DNA from: Mucor racemosus
Taxonomy: Eukaryota > Mucoromycota > Mucoromycetes > Mucorales > Mucoraceae
DNA: 64,000 nucleotides
Direction: 5' to 3'
Assembly: GCA_027405735.1 (NCBI GenBank)
Contig: JAPEHQ010000012.1
Span: 1,860,001-1,924,000 of the forward strand
Shown here: positions 37,568 through 48,744 of the stretch, in pieces
How positions within the stretch are numbered: the stretch's first letter is position 1
Layout of the letters: every line of letters begins with the position of its first letter
Translations under genes and position numbers: made by a program
Notes under the pieces: model-generated
What the model saw: only the letters and a program-made list of their open reading frames with translations
The model's database searches: none
What the model was told of the DNA's origin: nothing

Positions 37568-37686
37568 ATTTATATACACTTGCACTAACATTTTTTGGTA
37601 CAAACAAAAATAAAATGTATTAATAATCAACTTGATTTTACATAGTAAAACTATATAAGCATTTTTTTTTTCTTTATTATTTAAAA

Positions 37687-40017
37687 TCAATAATTGATTG
37701 ATTTAGCAGCTTCAACAAATGCACGAATCTTTGCTAAATCTTTAACACCATTAGTTTCAACACCTGATGAAACATCAACAATCCAAGGTTTAACTTGATT
37801 GATAGCAGCTGTTACATTGGTAGGGTCAAGCCCACCGGCTAAAATCACAGGGAAATCCTTGCTATTCAAGAATTCGAATCGCTTATGATTTACGACACTT
37901 TCAGCAATGCTCCAGTCAAATTTGACACCTCGACCGCCTTGTTGATCTGATGGCAAACTTGAGACTTTTGCGTCCAATAATACATATTGATGGCCTCCAG
38001 GTTGTGTCAAATTAGAAATTTGAGCAGGATTAAATGATGCGCTATCAATGTGGAATGCTTTGATAACAGGCACAGGTAAAAAGCGAGCTAATTCCACAGA
38101 TTCAGTGCCATGTAATTGAATGAGATCCAAACCAGCTTCTATTGCGACTTGAGACATGTACTCAATTGACTGATTCACAAACACACCAACAACCAAAGGC
38201 TTTCTAGTACGGTTTTCTAATAAACGACGATGAATTTCAAACCAGTCAGAAGAAGGAGTAGTGGAAGATGATTTCTTGACAGATCTAGGTTCAACAGAAC
38301 GGACAGCTTTGACAATCTCGGTGGCAGTTTCAATAGATACTTTGCGTTTAGATTTTTCTGCAAAGATGAGACCAATTAAATCAGCACCGGCAGTAGCTGC
38401 TTCTTTGGCTGCTTCCACAGATGAAATACCACATACTTTAACGAGAGATTGCTTGGGTTCCTTGTTACTTAAAACAGGATCCTTCTTTTCGAGACCAAGC
38501 AAATCAGTTACAAATTCTTTCAAATTCCAAGCACGCATTAAAGCCTCGCCCACGAGAACACCACTGACACCTTGCTTAACATACATCTCGACATCAGCTC
38601 TGCCAGTAATACCAGAAAGAGCGCACAAAATAGTTCCTTCAGGTACCATTTCAGCTAATCTAGATGTAGTTTCCATATCAACATCAAAGCTATGCAAATT
38701 ACGATTATTAACACCGATGACCTTGGAACCAAGAGCATTGGCACGAGCCATTTCTTCGGCATTATTCACTTCAACCAGAGGTTCCATACCAAGAGACTTG
38801 GAGTAATTGTATAAATCATGCAATTTTTCATCATTCAACATGGCTACAATCAATAAAACTGTATCGGCACCATAGACACGACCTTCTAAAATTTGATAAC
38901 GGTCGACAATGAAATCTTTTCTCAAGATACAAGGACGATTGGGTAAATGACTAATAGCTTCACGCACTTGACGCATGTCATGAATTGTACCACGGAACCA
39001 TTTAGGTTCGGTTAAAACAGATACAACACTTGCACCAGCTAATGCATATTGGAGCGCTTGTTCGGCAGCATTAGCAGTAGCATCAATGTTGCCCTTGGAG
39101 GGAGAAGCACGCTTGACTTCTGCTAAAAGAGCAGGCTTTTGTTGATTCAAACGAGCGACGACATCTTGAACAGGAGGAGCTACATGCAATTGCAAAAGCT
39201 TTTCTAAATCTTCCATGCTTTGACCAGGAATTTCTCGAGCAATTTCAACATCCTTGATACGCTGAGCATAGATACGAGTTAAGATAGAAGGTGCACCACT
39301 GTTGGAAGCACCTACGTTGCTAGCGGTATTAGTTTCAGGGGTAGCAATTGAAGCAGCAGCCTTCTTGGGTGTTTCACTACTTTGAGAAGGAGATCTCAAC
39401 TTATTAGGCAAGACGCCAGCTCCAGGATTTTCCTCCCAAGTACCGCCCTTCAAATTCAAGAAATTGAGAATCATAGTATGACCATTTTCACACAAAATAC
39501 TTTCAGGATGGAATTGAACACCTTCAACAGTATATTCTTTATGGCGAACACCCATAATAACACCATCATCTGTAGTTGAAGTGATTTCAAGAGTATCTGG
39601 AATAGTAGATGGCATACCTGCCAAGGAGTGATAACGAGTGACCATATTGTTTTGAGGAACACCCTTAAAAACACCACGACTATCGTGCTTAATTGGAGAT
39701 GCCTTACCATGAAGAATGTCACCAGCATAAGATACAGTACCACCATAAACTTCAAACATACATTGTAAACCCATACAAATACCAAGAATAGGAATTTTGC
39801 CAGCAAAATGAGCAATGGCATCACGGGAAACACCGGCGTCATGAGCAGGATGACCAGGTCCAGGGGAAATAACAATGTTACGAGGTGCAAGTTTCTCAAT
39901 TTCGTCAATGGTAATTTTATCATTACGATAAACTACCACATCAGCACCTTGAGAACATAAATATTGGTATACATTGTAAGTAAAACTGTCATAATTATCG
40001 ATAAGTAAGGTTGTCAT
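37687..40017 (-). CDS. trpC: Trifunctional tryptophan biosynthesis protein TrpC (GATase-IGPS-PRAI)
   Basis: Single exon, 776 residues, the usual length for the fungal three-domain enzyme. Residues 1-195 form the glutamine amidotransferase of anthranilate synthase: [17 protein letters not shown], nucleophile Cys in [14 protein letters not shown], and VQFHPESI with the catalytic His-x-Glu. Residues about 245-510 form indole-3-glycerol-phosphate synthase: [29 protein letters not shown] and [15 protein letters not shown]. Residues about 525-770 form phosphoribosylanthranilate isomerase: [37 protein letters not shown] and [14 protein letters not shown]. It works with anthranilate synthase component I encoded elsewhere. 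A TGACTCA site lies 120 bp upstream of the start, as expected under general amino-acid control. Confidence 0.98.
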   Translation of the reverse strand: MTTLLIDNYDSFTYNVYQYLCSQGADVVVYRNDKITIDEIEKLAPRNIVISPGPGHPAHDAGVSRDAIAHFAGKIPILGICMGLQCMFEVYGGTVSYAGDILHGKASPIKHDSRGVFKGVPQNNMVTRYHSLAGMPSTIPDTLEITSTTDDGVIMGVRHKEYTVEGVQFHPESILCENGHTMILNFLNLKGGTWEENPGAGVLPNKLRSPSQSSETPKKAAASIATPETNTASNVGASNSGAPSILTRIYAQRIKDVEIAREIPGQSMEDLEKLLQLHVAPPVQDVVARLNQQKPALLAEVKRASPSKGNIDATANAAEQALQYALAGASVVSVLTEPKWFRGTIHDMRQVREAISHLPNRPCILRKDFIVDRYQILEGRVYGADTVLLIVAMLNDEKLHDLYNYSKSLGMEPLVEVNNAEEMARANALGSKVIGVNNRNLHSFDVDMETTSRLAEMVPEGTILCALSGITGRADVEMYVKQGVSGVLVGEALMRAWNLKEFVTDLLGLEKKDPVLSNKEPKQSLVKVCGISSVEAAKEAATAGADLIGLIFAEKSKRKVSIETATEIVKAVRSVEPRSVKKSSSTTPSSDWFEIHRRLLENRTRKPLVVGVFVNQSIEYMSQVAIEAGLDLIQLHGTESVELARFLPVPVIKAFHIDSASFNPAQISNLTQPGGHQYVLLDAKVSSLPSDQQGGRGVKFDWSIAESVVNHKRFEFLNSKDFPVILAGGLDPTNVTAAINQVKPWIVDVSSGVETNGVKDLAKIRAFVEAAKSINY

Positions 40018-40547
40018 GATGATTTTCTATTCTAATTTAAACTTTGAAGAGAGAGTGAAAGAACTTGAATTGATGTACCAAAAGACTGCGTAAATGGTAA
40101 TCAAGCCACGGAGATTGTATTGGTAATGGTCAATCTGACTCATTTTAAAAGCCATTTAGCATATAATGCAAGTTTTATGCGTAAATTATGCTATTTTATT
40201 GTAGGAAATTATAAGAAAAAGGGGTAACATTATATAAAAAACTAATTATACTAATTATCAGGAAGTTTTGTGTGAAAATTATAGCAAAGTTATTCATAAT
40301 TTGATACAAGATTGTTTAAATCCTGTATGCCGGTTGTGCAATTTAATCCAATCGTTTCTTTCCTTTTTGGTCTTTTTCTGTATGGTAAGAAATATTGTTG
40401 TATGATTCGAGAGTGAAAAATGTTAGTATATTTTTTATAAAAAAAAATCAAGGTGTAATTTGAACATGCAAGTGTATAAATAAAATAAGTAAACAGTTAG
40501 TAAAAATTTAGTATTGCAAGAAAAAAATTCTTTAAAAAAAAGAATGG
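40018..40547. other. trpC promoter / homeobox 3' flank
   Basis: Intergenic on the minus strand between the homeobox stop and the trpC start. Apart from the TGACTCA site no element was recognised. Confidence 0.5.
40137..40143. promoter_or_regulatory. Gcn4/CPC1-type TGACTCA site upstream of trpC
   Basis: Perfect palindromic core TGACTCA, 120 bp before the trpC ATG (minus strand). Fungal trp genes are classic targets of the bZIP general amino-acid control factor. That this site is used is inference. Confidence 0.6.
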
Positions 40548-41690
40548 CTAAGAAAGCCCTTCTTCAGATTTCATAATTTTTCCTTGTTTAGGATTAACAA
40601 AGAACTGTAAATCACCTTGTTCTGACTTGATTTCAGGAGAATCTTCATGATTGTCATAATATCCGCCCGAGTCGGCTTTGGTTTTGATACTTGTATCAGT
40701 AGATTTCTGCCTTTGCTTTCCTTTCTTTGATAAAGGTTTATCCCCTGAAATGTTGTCGGGTGCCATAGCAGATGATTCTGGTCTAACCATTTTTTTAGGA
40801 TCGACATATTTCATAGGTCTTTCATTAGGCAAAGGTCTCTGGAATTGCTGAGGAAATGGCGGAAGAAAAAAACGTGAAGAATGCCAATCAGAATCATGAA
40901 GATAAACTCTTCTCGGTGGATATACAGGTCCGTACGTGAGATTTTCATTGCTCATTTGTGTGTTGGATGTACTAGAATGGTCAATTGCTTGAAGCTGGTG
41001 TTCATAATTCGGATAAGGAAAATGATAGCTTCCTGAGGGTAAAAATTGCTGAGGAATAGGACCAGCAGGTTGATTTTGCTTTTGTTTCTTTTTTTTTTGT
41101 TTTCCAGTAGAGGGATTCTCGACAGGAGGTGATGAATCAGTCTTTCTAGGAGTCTTCCTTCTTCTGGTACTTGAAGTATCAGTTGAAGTTGTTGAAGTGT
41201 CATGATCCAAAGTTTCTGAAGCTGGTATGTCGTTGCTATCGCTATCTTGGTCAGCAGTTGAAGCTCTTTGATTAGTAGAGCTATCACTCATCTTTTTCTC
41301 TTTTGCTCTTCGATTTTGGAACCAAATCTGAATACGAGGCACATTAGTATCAAAATTACGAGCAAAGCGTTGTTTGACCTCTTGGCTTGGACGCTTACTT
41401 TGCTTGTAAGCTTGCTCTAATGCTTCTGTTTCATCTAGAGTGAATCTTCTTCGTGAGCGAATTGGAATACGCCAAAAACCTCCTGATGAAGATGTTGCGT
41501 TGCTTTGTCCGCTTGAAGATTCGTCATTGTCATTTTGATCAAAAGAATCAGATAGATTTGATTCTGTTCCTGATGATCGAGGAGTATCCTCGCGAGAGTC
41601 ACTTTCCGACTGAAGAAATTCATTGTAGGCTGGCAGAACAGTTTTCTGTGGAGCTTTTCTTGATGTAATTTTACGCTTTTGTTTTACCAT
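40548..41690 (-). CDS. Homeodomain transcription factor
   Basis: Single exon, 380 residues. The homeodomain covers about residues 78-135: RSRRRFTLDETEALEQAYKQ, then QRFARNFDTNVPRIQIWFQN followed by RRAKEKK. WFQNRR with Gln at position 50 and Asn at 51 is intact, as is the basic N-terminal arm. Flanks are Ser/Asp/Glu-rich and Gln/Pro-rich low complexity, including KQKKKKQKQN, which may be a nuclear localisation signal. Typical-length (non-TALE) homeodomain; I cannot name the orthologue. It is divergent from the methyltransferase gene across a 593-bp shared upstream region. Confidence 0.9.
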   Translation of the reverse strand: MVKQKRKITSRKAPQKTVLPAYNEFLQSESDSREDTPRSSGTESNLSDSFDQNDNDESSSGQSNATSSSGGFWRIPIRSRRRFTLDETEALEQAYKQSKRPSQEVKQRFARNFDTNVPRIQIWFQNRRAKEKKMSDSSTNQRASTADQDSDSNDIPASETLDHDTSTTSTDTSSTRRRKTPRKTDSSPPVENPSTGKQKKKKQKQNQPAGPIPQQFLPSGSYHFPYPNYEHQLQAIDHSSTSNTQMSNENLTYGPVYPPRRVYLHDSDWHSSRFFLPPFPQQFQRPLPNERPMKYVDPKKMVRPESSAMAPDNISGDKPLSKKGKQRQKSTDTSIKTKADSGGYYDNHEDSPEIKSEQGDLQFFVNPKQGKIMKSEEGLS

Positions 41691-42283
41691 TTGCGATTTA
41701 TTTTAAAGAAAATGAAAGAAAACCAGATAAAATTGTCAACTAATGATGTTTTTATTTTATTATTGCATTTTATATCATTTATCATGCGTATTTTATGCAG
41801 TTACTTCATCTTATTGAATAGACTAGCCATTGATTGATAACATGTCTTCAATATAGGTTTATGAAACCAATTCTTTTGATAGTGTTATATAAAATACATA
41901 GATACTAAGACAAAACAGTCAATTTGATCTATCTGTTTAATTTATAGAGCTTCATATTGGTATACGCATAATGCATTTGCTTGAAAATTGATAAATTATT
42001 GTAGGTTGGTATTTTCTAGAAATAATCTGACATATTTAGACATTTATAAGCGCATGTTTCTATTGAAAGCCTATCTCCACGTATGTACCAAATCCACAGC
42101 TGTTTGTTTCACGTGAATACTGTATAATTTGCCTAAATATGTGATTTTTTCATAGCTTATCCAATGAAATATGTGACTCGGGGAACTCGCAATAAAGGAA
42201 AAAGATGTGTGTGTTCATTTAAGGATTTATTTCTTCTGTTTCTACTCCAAATTTCTGTCTTTTTTCTTCTAGAAAACATCACG
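41691..42283. other. Shared divergent upstream region
   Basis: Lies between the homeobox (minus) and methyltransferase (plus) starts. It contains a TTTCACGTGA E-box-like site near 42107-42116. Nothing else is supported. Confidence 0.45.
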
Positions 42284-43199
42284 ATGACAAAAGATTCAGT
42301 TGTGTTTAGCAAAGAAACTATTCGATTTTATGAAGAATACACCGGGATAAATGACTATCAAGAACTGAAGCATCATTTAATTGGAATACAACATAAATTA
42401 GCAAAAGTAGCTATATCCATATCTATGCAGCCCAGAAAATGGCATTTACTGATTATTATTTTCAATATCTAGCAAGGAAAAATTAACTATCGGTGTATTC
42501 AGCGATTCAAGTTTGCATTCTCTAGAATTTACGAACGTTTTTTCTATCAAGATTTGATAAAATTAGGGCAGGAACTTGAGCTACAGAATCAGAAACCTTA
42601 TTTTCTTGATATTGGCTGTTGTACAGGTTAGTGAGGGTAAATAATATATAGCGATTTATTATTGCTAACTATCAATTACAGGCACAGATTTACGTAAAAT
42701 GATTCTAGATGGATACCCAAAAGATTACCTTATTGGCATGGACATTGAGCAATGCTACATTGATTGTGGTTATGATTTATTCAAGGATAATATAGATACA
42801 TGCCCAATTCGATTCATAATAGGCGATTTATTCACATTTGAAAAGACACATGTTCTATGTAACACCATCTCGATTGTGCACACTGGAAGTGTACTCCATT
42901 TATTTGATCTTGACCAAATTATACAATTTATTCACAGAGCGACATGGTTATTGAAACCAGGTGGAGTCTTGGTAGGTGGTCATGTTTGCGCTGATAGATC
43001 AACACAATATTTCAGACAAGCAACTAAAGCAATGAAATATTACATGGCCATGGATCAATTTGAACAAATTTTGATAAAAGAGGGTTTCACGGATATCAAA
43101 ATGGAGACACAGCCTAGAATAGCGGAGGAAGATGATGAACAAAGGGATTTTACAGCTTTTTGGGTGTCATTCTATGCTGCATACAATCCAAGTCAATAG
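42284..43199 (+). CDS. SAM-dependent class I methyltransferase
   Basis: Three exons (42284-42406, 42473-42626, 42682-43199) give 264 residues. Motif I is PYFLDIGCCTGTDLRKM, split by intron 2. Motif II is YLIGMDIEQCY; the acidic motif III region is IIGDLFTF; motif IV is SIVHTGSVLHLFDLD; and LLKPGGVLVGGHV is the post-motif. An N-terminal helix with INYRCIQRFKFAFSRIYERF precedes the fold, as in a fungal small-molecule methyltransferase group. The substrate is unknown. An in-frame upstream ATG (42164) would add 40 residues with a hydrophobic stretch; I prefer 42284 because the upstream part reads like leader sequence and ends in a splice-acceptor-like tcttctag. Confidence 0.85.
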
Positions 43200-43801
43200 G
43201 TTTCCTTATGATTCTCTTTTACCAATTAATATATAATCAATAATTCTACTACTCCTATCTACCATAAAATATGTTTATCGACCATTTAGAGATACGGGAA
43301 TCTATTTGTCCTAGTTTTTTTTTTTGAGCTGGGAAATAGCCTTGTCTTGTATTTTATAATGCTTTTTTCATATCGAAAACAGCACATATTAATATATTTT
43401 GTCATTGAATGCATTCTATAACATGTTATCTTTGCTATTATTTTCTTTCTTTCTTTTTTCTTTTTTACTCACGGACATGTATTGAAATTCAGGAAAAATG
43501 TATTACAAAAATGGCATTTTCAAGTTACAAGATACCGTATGTGTTCTTTGGGTAATAATAAATACAAAACATGCATTCCCTTAATATATCAATTAGATGT
43601 AAGAATATATTTTTTCTTCATTTATCAATTACTCGACATGATACAATCATTTCTCATTTAACTAAATGCACATGTAACAAAATCTCTACCACATATCACA
43701 TTGAAGGTACAGGATTATCACTTTATTATAATTCCATTATTTTAGATTTATTACAAATATAAGAAAATGCATTAGATCAATATCAAATGATAATATTATA
43801 C
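43200..43801. other. Intergenic, no gene seen
   Basis: Between convergent methyltransferase and gag-like genes. I looked for an LTR here and saw none. Confidence 0.45.
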
Positions 43802-46396
43802 TCAATTTCTCCTAGTCTTCTTTCTTGGTGCCACTTTTGTACAATATCCAAGATGACCTGGTTTGAATATTAATCCACAGAATATACATATATTAGGTTC
43901 TCCGTTGTTTTTTAATCCTCTCTTACTGCCTCTTAAAGTATTTGGTGGTGGCGGATCACGTTGATCAAGTTTTAATTTACGAGGTTGAATCATTAATTGT
44001 GCTTGACGGCAATCTTTGGTTGTATGGTTAGCTCCTATGCCATGAATATAACAACCTGTTTCGGGTGATTCGGATCTACGAGATGGGCTACCGGGTGCTA
44101 AATGATGGCGACGTCGAGGAGGACTTTGTGAGCGATGATAATGTCGATCTGCTGAAGGAGATCGAGATCGAGATCTTGATATGGTTCTTCCATAAGATCT
44201 ACGTGGGGATTTAGAACGAGGTCTTGATTGATGAAGTGGTAATGATGGATTGCTTATTGGCGATGATGATCTACCCTTTGACTTAGTAACATTTGGTGAT
44301 ACTAATGGACGATTATTAGCAACTGACGTCTGATTGATATTTGAAGGTACATGTATTTTGATTGCCTGTGGTTTATTAGCATTTAATGCATTTATTGGCT
44401 TCTGCTGCATAGGTACAGCAATATTAGATGCACTTTTCTGTTGCACAGGTAAACGCTGGAGATTTGCAAGAGCTTTTTTCAAATTTGCATCTTTTTCCCT
44501 GTCAGCTGCAGGTCCTGTAGGTATCTCTGATGATAACCTTTCTTTTGCCAGCAAACTGTTATATGATATAGCAGGCTGTGTAATTGCATTTATTTTTGCC
44601 TGATTGGCACCGCTTTCCTCTATCGTAGATGCAGGCTGTGCAGGAGCAACTTTATCCAAGATTTGTAATGCCTTATCGGCATATTTTGATGTTGGAGCAG
44701 CATTTAAAGCAGTTATAGATGCTTTGGCAGTATCTGCTGGTTTTTGCTGTAAAACATTTGGATTAGTTGCTGAAGCTAGAGATGTAAGTACTTTTGGTCT
44801 CGGATCCTGAGCAGCGCTATTTGGTTGTAAAATATTTGCTGGTGTACTCGCAACTTCATGATTTGGCTTTTGTGATTTGGATTTCAAATCATATTTTGTT
44901 TGGTGTTTAGTTTCTATTTGAGGTTGCTTTTGATTGCCTGACAAATTATTCGACGATAACACATTACTTGTTTGTGGTTTGGGTTGTGGTGGTGTTGTAT
45001 TGATGTTGTTAGGAACATCTGGTGCAAAACGTTGTTCTTGAATCACTGGGTCTTTGATTTGTCCTGCATTTGCGGATAAATTTGATACTTGTTGGATCAC
45101 TGGGTTACTGATTTGTTGTGTATTAGTGCTTGAAGGAGCTGTTACAAGAGGATTTTGCAGGGCCAACGGATTCTTGGTCTGCTCTGTATTTTGTGATGAA
45201 TCCATCTCTTCCAATATAGGCTCGTTTGCTTCTTTATTTGGCAACTGTACTTTTTTTGCAGTTATTATTTCTGCTTTTACTTGAGGCGGTGGTTGTTCAG
45301 CTCGAGCTTCTGTGTCTGTTATAATGTTTTGAGGACCTGTTGTTGCAATAGTTTCTACAGGCTGAGCACTTGTTGCTGTTGTGGTTGATGTAGATGTGAA
45401 CGTTAAAGTGGTAAAATCCATGTATGGGAATTTTAATACTTTATAATCAGGGCATTCGATAGTTGAGTGATCGGCGAGCAAATGAAATTCGCAATTTTTG
45501 GTATCAACCTTCTCATACTCCAATGCTATAGCTAAATGTGCACTTTTTGAATAAAAAATTAAATCATCTTCGTTTGCTGTCAAAAAGACAGCTGCTCTTT
45601 GTTGTACATCCAATAACGAAAACCTAAAATGTGTTGACTCATCAAATGTTATTGTTGATTTGAGAACCTCTTTGATTGTAGGGGGCATTCCATTTAAGTA
45701 TAATTCCACGATTCTCTTTGTATCATCCCCTAATTCATTGGCATATCTTGCAAACTCTAAATTTGCTGTATATATCGACTCTAACTCAGGTAAAAATCTG
45801 AATTTTGATAGAGCTGATTCAAGCGATAGATTCCTCTTTGGATCATCGAAATTTGCCATAAGTCTTCTAACGACTTGCTTCCATGAAAGTTTTAATTTGT
45901 GTGATGATTGAAAAGTAAGATGAATCCACATGATTCTATCGGGATTATGGGAACTACAGGTGAATAGCAGCTTTTTCCAATCTTCATCTATGTCCAATTG
46001 ATTCTCTGGCGTTGATTTGGATTTGCAAAACTTTTCTAAAGCTAAGCAAAAGTCATACACACATTCGAATGGAGAAATATTATCTGCTGTACTTTCGTTG
46101 GTATTATCATGCTTCAATTCAAACAAAAAATTTGGTTTCAGTTCTTCTTTCTGTGTGTTGACTACCTCGTCTTTGATGATAGCGTCTCCTTTGTCAACTG
46201 TAGTTATATCTGCGGTGGTATTGTTACCTGATCCTTGATCTTCCAAGGTTGAGCAATGTTGTTTAATTTCACTTCCAATCCTGCTGAAAGATGCTCCACT
46301 ACGTAACTCTTCACCATCTTTGGGAAGTGATTCAGCCCACTTATCGAATAATTTGAAGATTTCTGCTGGGTTCTTTTCCTTGTTATTGCTCTCCAT
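43802..46396 (-). CDS. Stand-alone retrotransposon Gag-like protein, intact
   Basis: Uninterrupted 864-residue frame with an ATG start. Residues about 110-280 resemble a Ty3/gypsy capsid domain: WKKLLFTCSSHNPDRIMWIH, LSWKQVVRRLMANFDD, then YTANLEFARYANELGD and IVELYLNGMPPTIKEVLKS. A long Gln/Asn/Pro/Thr-rich linker follows, then an Arg-Ser domain (SPRRSYGRTISRSRSRSPSA). At the end are two knuckle-like motifs: CYIHGIGANHTTKDC (about residue 782) and CIFCGLIFKPGHLGYC (about residue 837). No protease, reverse transcriptase or integrase frame exists on either side, and no LTR pair was seen. It could be a domesticated gag gene, or the gag half of an element whose pol was lost. The open frame over 2.6 kb argues for recent origin or selection. 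Confidence 0.7.
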   Translation of the reverse strand: MESNNKEKNPAEIFKLFDKWAESLPKDGEELRSGASFSRIGSEIKQHCSTLEDQGSGNNTTADITTVDKGDAIIKDEVVNTQKEELKPNFLFELKHDNTNESTADNISPFECVYDFCLALEKFCKSKSTPENQLDIDEDWKKLLFTCSSHNPDRIMWIHLTFQSSHKLKLSWKQVVRRLMANFDDPKRNLSLESALSKFRFLPELESIYTANLEFARYANELGDDTKRIVELYLNGMPPTIKEVLKSTITFDESTHFRFSLLDVQQRAAVFLTANEDDLIFYSKSAHLAIALEYEKVDTKNCEFHLLADHSTIECPDYKVLKFPYMDFTTLTFTSTSTTTATSAQPVETIATTGPQNIITDTEARAEQPPPQVKAEIITAKKVQLPNKEANEPILEEMDSSQNTEQTKNPLALQNPLVTAPSSTNTQQISNPVIQQVSNLSANAGQIKDPVIQEQRFAPDVPNNINTTPPQPKPQTSNVLSSNNLSGNQKQPQIETKHQTKYDLKSKSQKPNHEVASTPANILQPNSAAQDPRPKVLTSLASATNPNVLQQKPADTAKASITALNAAPTSKYADKALQILDKVAPAQPASTIEESGANQAKINAITQPAISYNSLLAKERLSSEIPTGPAADREKDANLKKALANLQRLPVQQKSASNIAVPMQQKPINALNANKPQAIKIHVPSNINQTSVANNRPLVSPNVTKSKGRSSSPISNPSLPLHQSRPRSKSPRRSYGRTISRSRSRSPSADRHYHRSQSPPRRRHHLAPGSPSRRSESPETGCYIHGIGANHTTKDCRQAQLMIQPRKLKLDQRDPPPPNTLRGSKRGLKNNGEPNICIFCGLIFKPGHLGYCTKVAPRKKTRRN

Positions 46397-47528
46397 TTAT
46401 AATACATAGAATTCTAGCTATAAAAAATATTGTTTCTTACTGTAATTATTTTGGATAAAATAAGCCTAAATGGTTGAATCAATTATAATTTAATCGTTTT
46501 ACCAAATGACTTTAACTCGATTTAACGCGTACTGTATATTTAATTTGTAAAAAAGTATTTAACTTGAACACGGATGTTTATAATCTTTTTAAATCAAGAA
46601 AGTGTGAAAAATTATAACTGCAAAACTTCAGGTTTGTGACGGAGGCTATTTGACAGCTATAACATTGTGATAATGAGCCACTTGAATTATAAAATAGAGT
46701 TGCTTGAAGAACAAATAATTCCGTAGCACTGTTTCATAAAACGGATAAGCTGGAAAATTATGATTTCTGATATGGTGATTGTGTAAATGTCTAAAGAAAA
46801 ATGGATTGAAATCAAGAAATTTGATTTCTCAACATAAATTGCCAATTGTTTTTGATATTATGTCTGCTCCCCATAAAATTTCTAATTCAGTAAGCCTCAT
46901 TAACTTGCTGCAAACTTAGAAATGTGTATAAATGGCTGCATAAATTTAATCAATTGGAAATGAACCGATTATTTCATTTGGTTTTAAGCCATTATTATGA
47001 AATTATTATGCCACTGTAAAACTTTTTCTTATGGATAATAAACTAATTAATGTAATTTGGGCATTTAATGAGGGAGATTGTCTTAAAAATATACGTCGTT
47101 TAAGCTATTGTCACTTTTTTTCGTGTGCTTAGGGTGGTTATCATAATTTGAAATATACTAAGACCAAAGTGCAATAATGTCACGTGACGAAACACTAAAC
47201 TTTGCTTTATTACAGTTATATATTTGTTACAAATCTTTTTTTTTTTTTTGTCATAACTGTTATTCACCTATAACCGAAGGCTATTAGGTATTTTAGTTAT
47301 ATTTTATATGTTTAGTCTGTAAGGAACAACTATTAATAAATGTAGTAGTAATAGATTCATATTAGAAGAAAGTTGAAGTATATAACATGAGCTTATATAC
47401 TCATTAGTAGTGACTAAATACCAAACAGACCAATCAAACAGAGTAACCCGAAATGCACGTGATATGCATCACGTGATTTAAGTATGTTGCTTGTACTATC
47501 TATTAATAATGGCACTTTTGTTTTTCAC
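46397..47528. promoter_or_regulatory. Upstream region of gag-like gene and of tRNA-Arg, with CACGTG palindromes
   Basis: No gene. It contains GTCACGTGAC (47179-47188), CACGTG (47456-47461) and ATCACGTGAT (47468-47477). The last is 55 bp upstream of the tRNA-Arg gene and has a counterpart upstream of the second tRNA copy. Confidence 0.45.
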
Positions 47529-48180
47529 AGTTGCCCGGTTGGCCCAATTGGATAAGGCATCCGTCTTCTAAACGGAAGATTAGGGGTTCGACCCCCCTAC
47601 TGGGTAATATTATTTTATTTTTGCCGACTTTTGCGGTGCGTGTAGCTGCTACATTTGAAATTGTCGTAGAAGTTTAACTGTATTTGTCTCGTTACATTAT
47701 TATTGATATTCTTTACTCTGTTTTGTGCAATAAATCAATTGGTTGTCCGTCTGAATATATAATATGGACGATTATATGAATGGCTTTTTTGATTCTATGA
47801 TTGGGAAGAGAGATTGGTCTTACTTAATTATTGTAATTCTATTACTACTATTTATTGTATGATTCATACTCATGATTGATTACATGGGAGTATATAAAAA
47901 TTGGTTACAAGTAACAATAATAAAACTATATATTTATTTGGATTGTATGTGGTTATAAATATAAGAAGGGACGGAAAGAACAACAGATGAATTGCACATC
48001 AGTGAATTTACCTGTTCTTGGTTGTTTTTTATGTATGTGATTTGCTTATGTAATATATCCTGGTAGAGAATGAAAAATAAAGTAGAGTTTACTTAATAAC
48101 CATCATTGCAATACCTTAGTATTTTCTCGATTTATTTTTATTTCAAATGCGGTTTTTCAATCTTAAGCTGGCCATTTCTG
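47529..48180 (+). repeat. Left arm of a 652-bp inverted repeat carrying tRNA-Arg
   Basis: Reverse-complementary to 53328-53979 over 652 bp with equal lengths and no difference that I could see by reading both arms. The outer boundary is AG just before the tRNA; the inner boundary follows GGCCATTTCTG. The last 70 bp before the inner end also occur at 51861-51931. Confidence 0.93.
47533..47606 (+). tRNA. tRNA-Arg (anticodon UCU), no intron
   Basis: Cloverleaf folds cleanly. The acceptor stem is GCCCGGT/ACTGGGT with a G-U first pair, and the discriminator is A. The anticodon stem TCCGT/ACGGA encloses loop CTTCTAA, giving anticodon TCT. The T arm is AGGGG-TTCGACC-CCCCT, containing B-box GGTTCGA. 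Decodes AGA/AGG. Second copy at 53902-53975 on the minus strand. Confidence 0.96.
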
Positions 48181-48338
48181 TATCGTTATTCAAAATTAGT
48201 GTTAGCTAGTCTTGTAGTATATCAAACTACTATTATTAGATTAATAAATATTGCTAAAAATTGTCTATATATGGAAAATACAAAAGCCTTGAAAATTTGG
48301 TTGGAGGTTGGAGCGAACCCATTTTGATAAAATTCAAA

Positions 48339-48692
48339 TGTTGTGTCCACAAGTCCGTTTACATCTCTTGGTTGAGATTATGACACAGTTGGATATTATA
48401 ATAATTTCTACATTGCTATGTATTGTTTTACAAAGCTTAGTTTATACTGTACTTATTGAGGAATGCGGAACAAGTACAGTATGTGTCAGCTAGACTTCAT
48501 TGGATATATAAATAGACTCATTTAGGTTAGTCATATAATTAAAGATTGTGAATATAAAAGATGTTTCTCTCTTATAATAAAGCTCTTTATTTTTAGTGTG
48601 TTCTTTTATTTTATAACAGTTTTCCTTTATTTTTATTAAATGATTTAGTACATGTTTTAGCTTTGAGATTGATATAATTTCCTGGAGTAACG
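48339..48692 (+). mobile_element. Solo LTR, family L1, second copy (354 bp)
   Basis: Starts TGTTGTGTCC and ends GGAGTAACG. It is flanked by TCAAA at 48334-48338 and 48693-48697 (5-bp target-site duplication). It aligns along its length to 32737-33080, for example at ttataacagttttcctttat (48610). The terminal A is changed to G. No internal region. Confidence 0.83.
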
Positions 48693-48744
48693 TCAAAGCG
48701 CTCTCGAATATATATATATATATATACTGTATATTATATGTATA

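Noticed and set aside
38261..38806. 181-codon plus-strand frame inside trpC
   Set aside because: Opposite-strand shadow of a well-supported enzyme gene.
43200..47528. LTR pair around the gag-like gene
   Set aside because: Neither flank shows a repeated segment with TG...CA ends; the flanks do not resemble each other.
48710..48744. AT microsatellite as a centromere- or origin-like element
   Set aside because: A short (AT)n run is not specific evidence for either.
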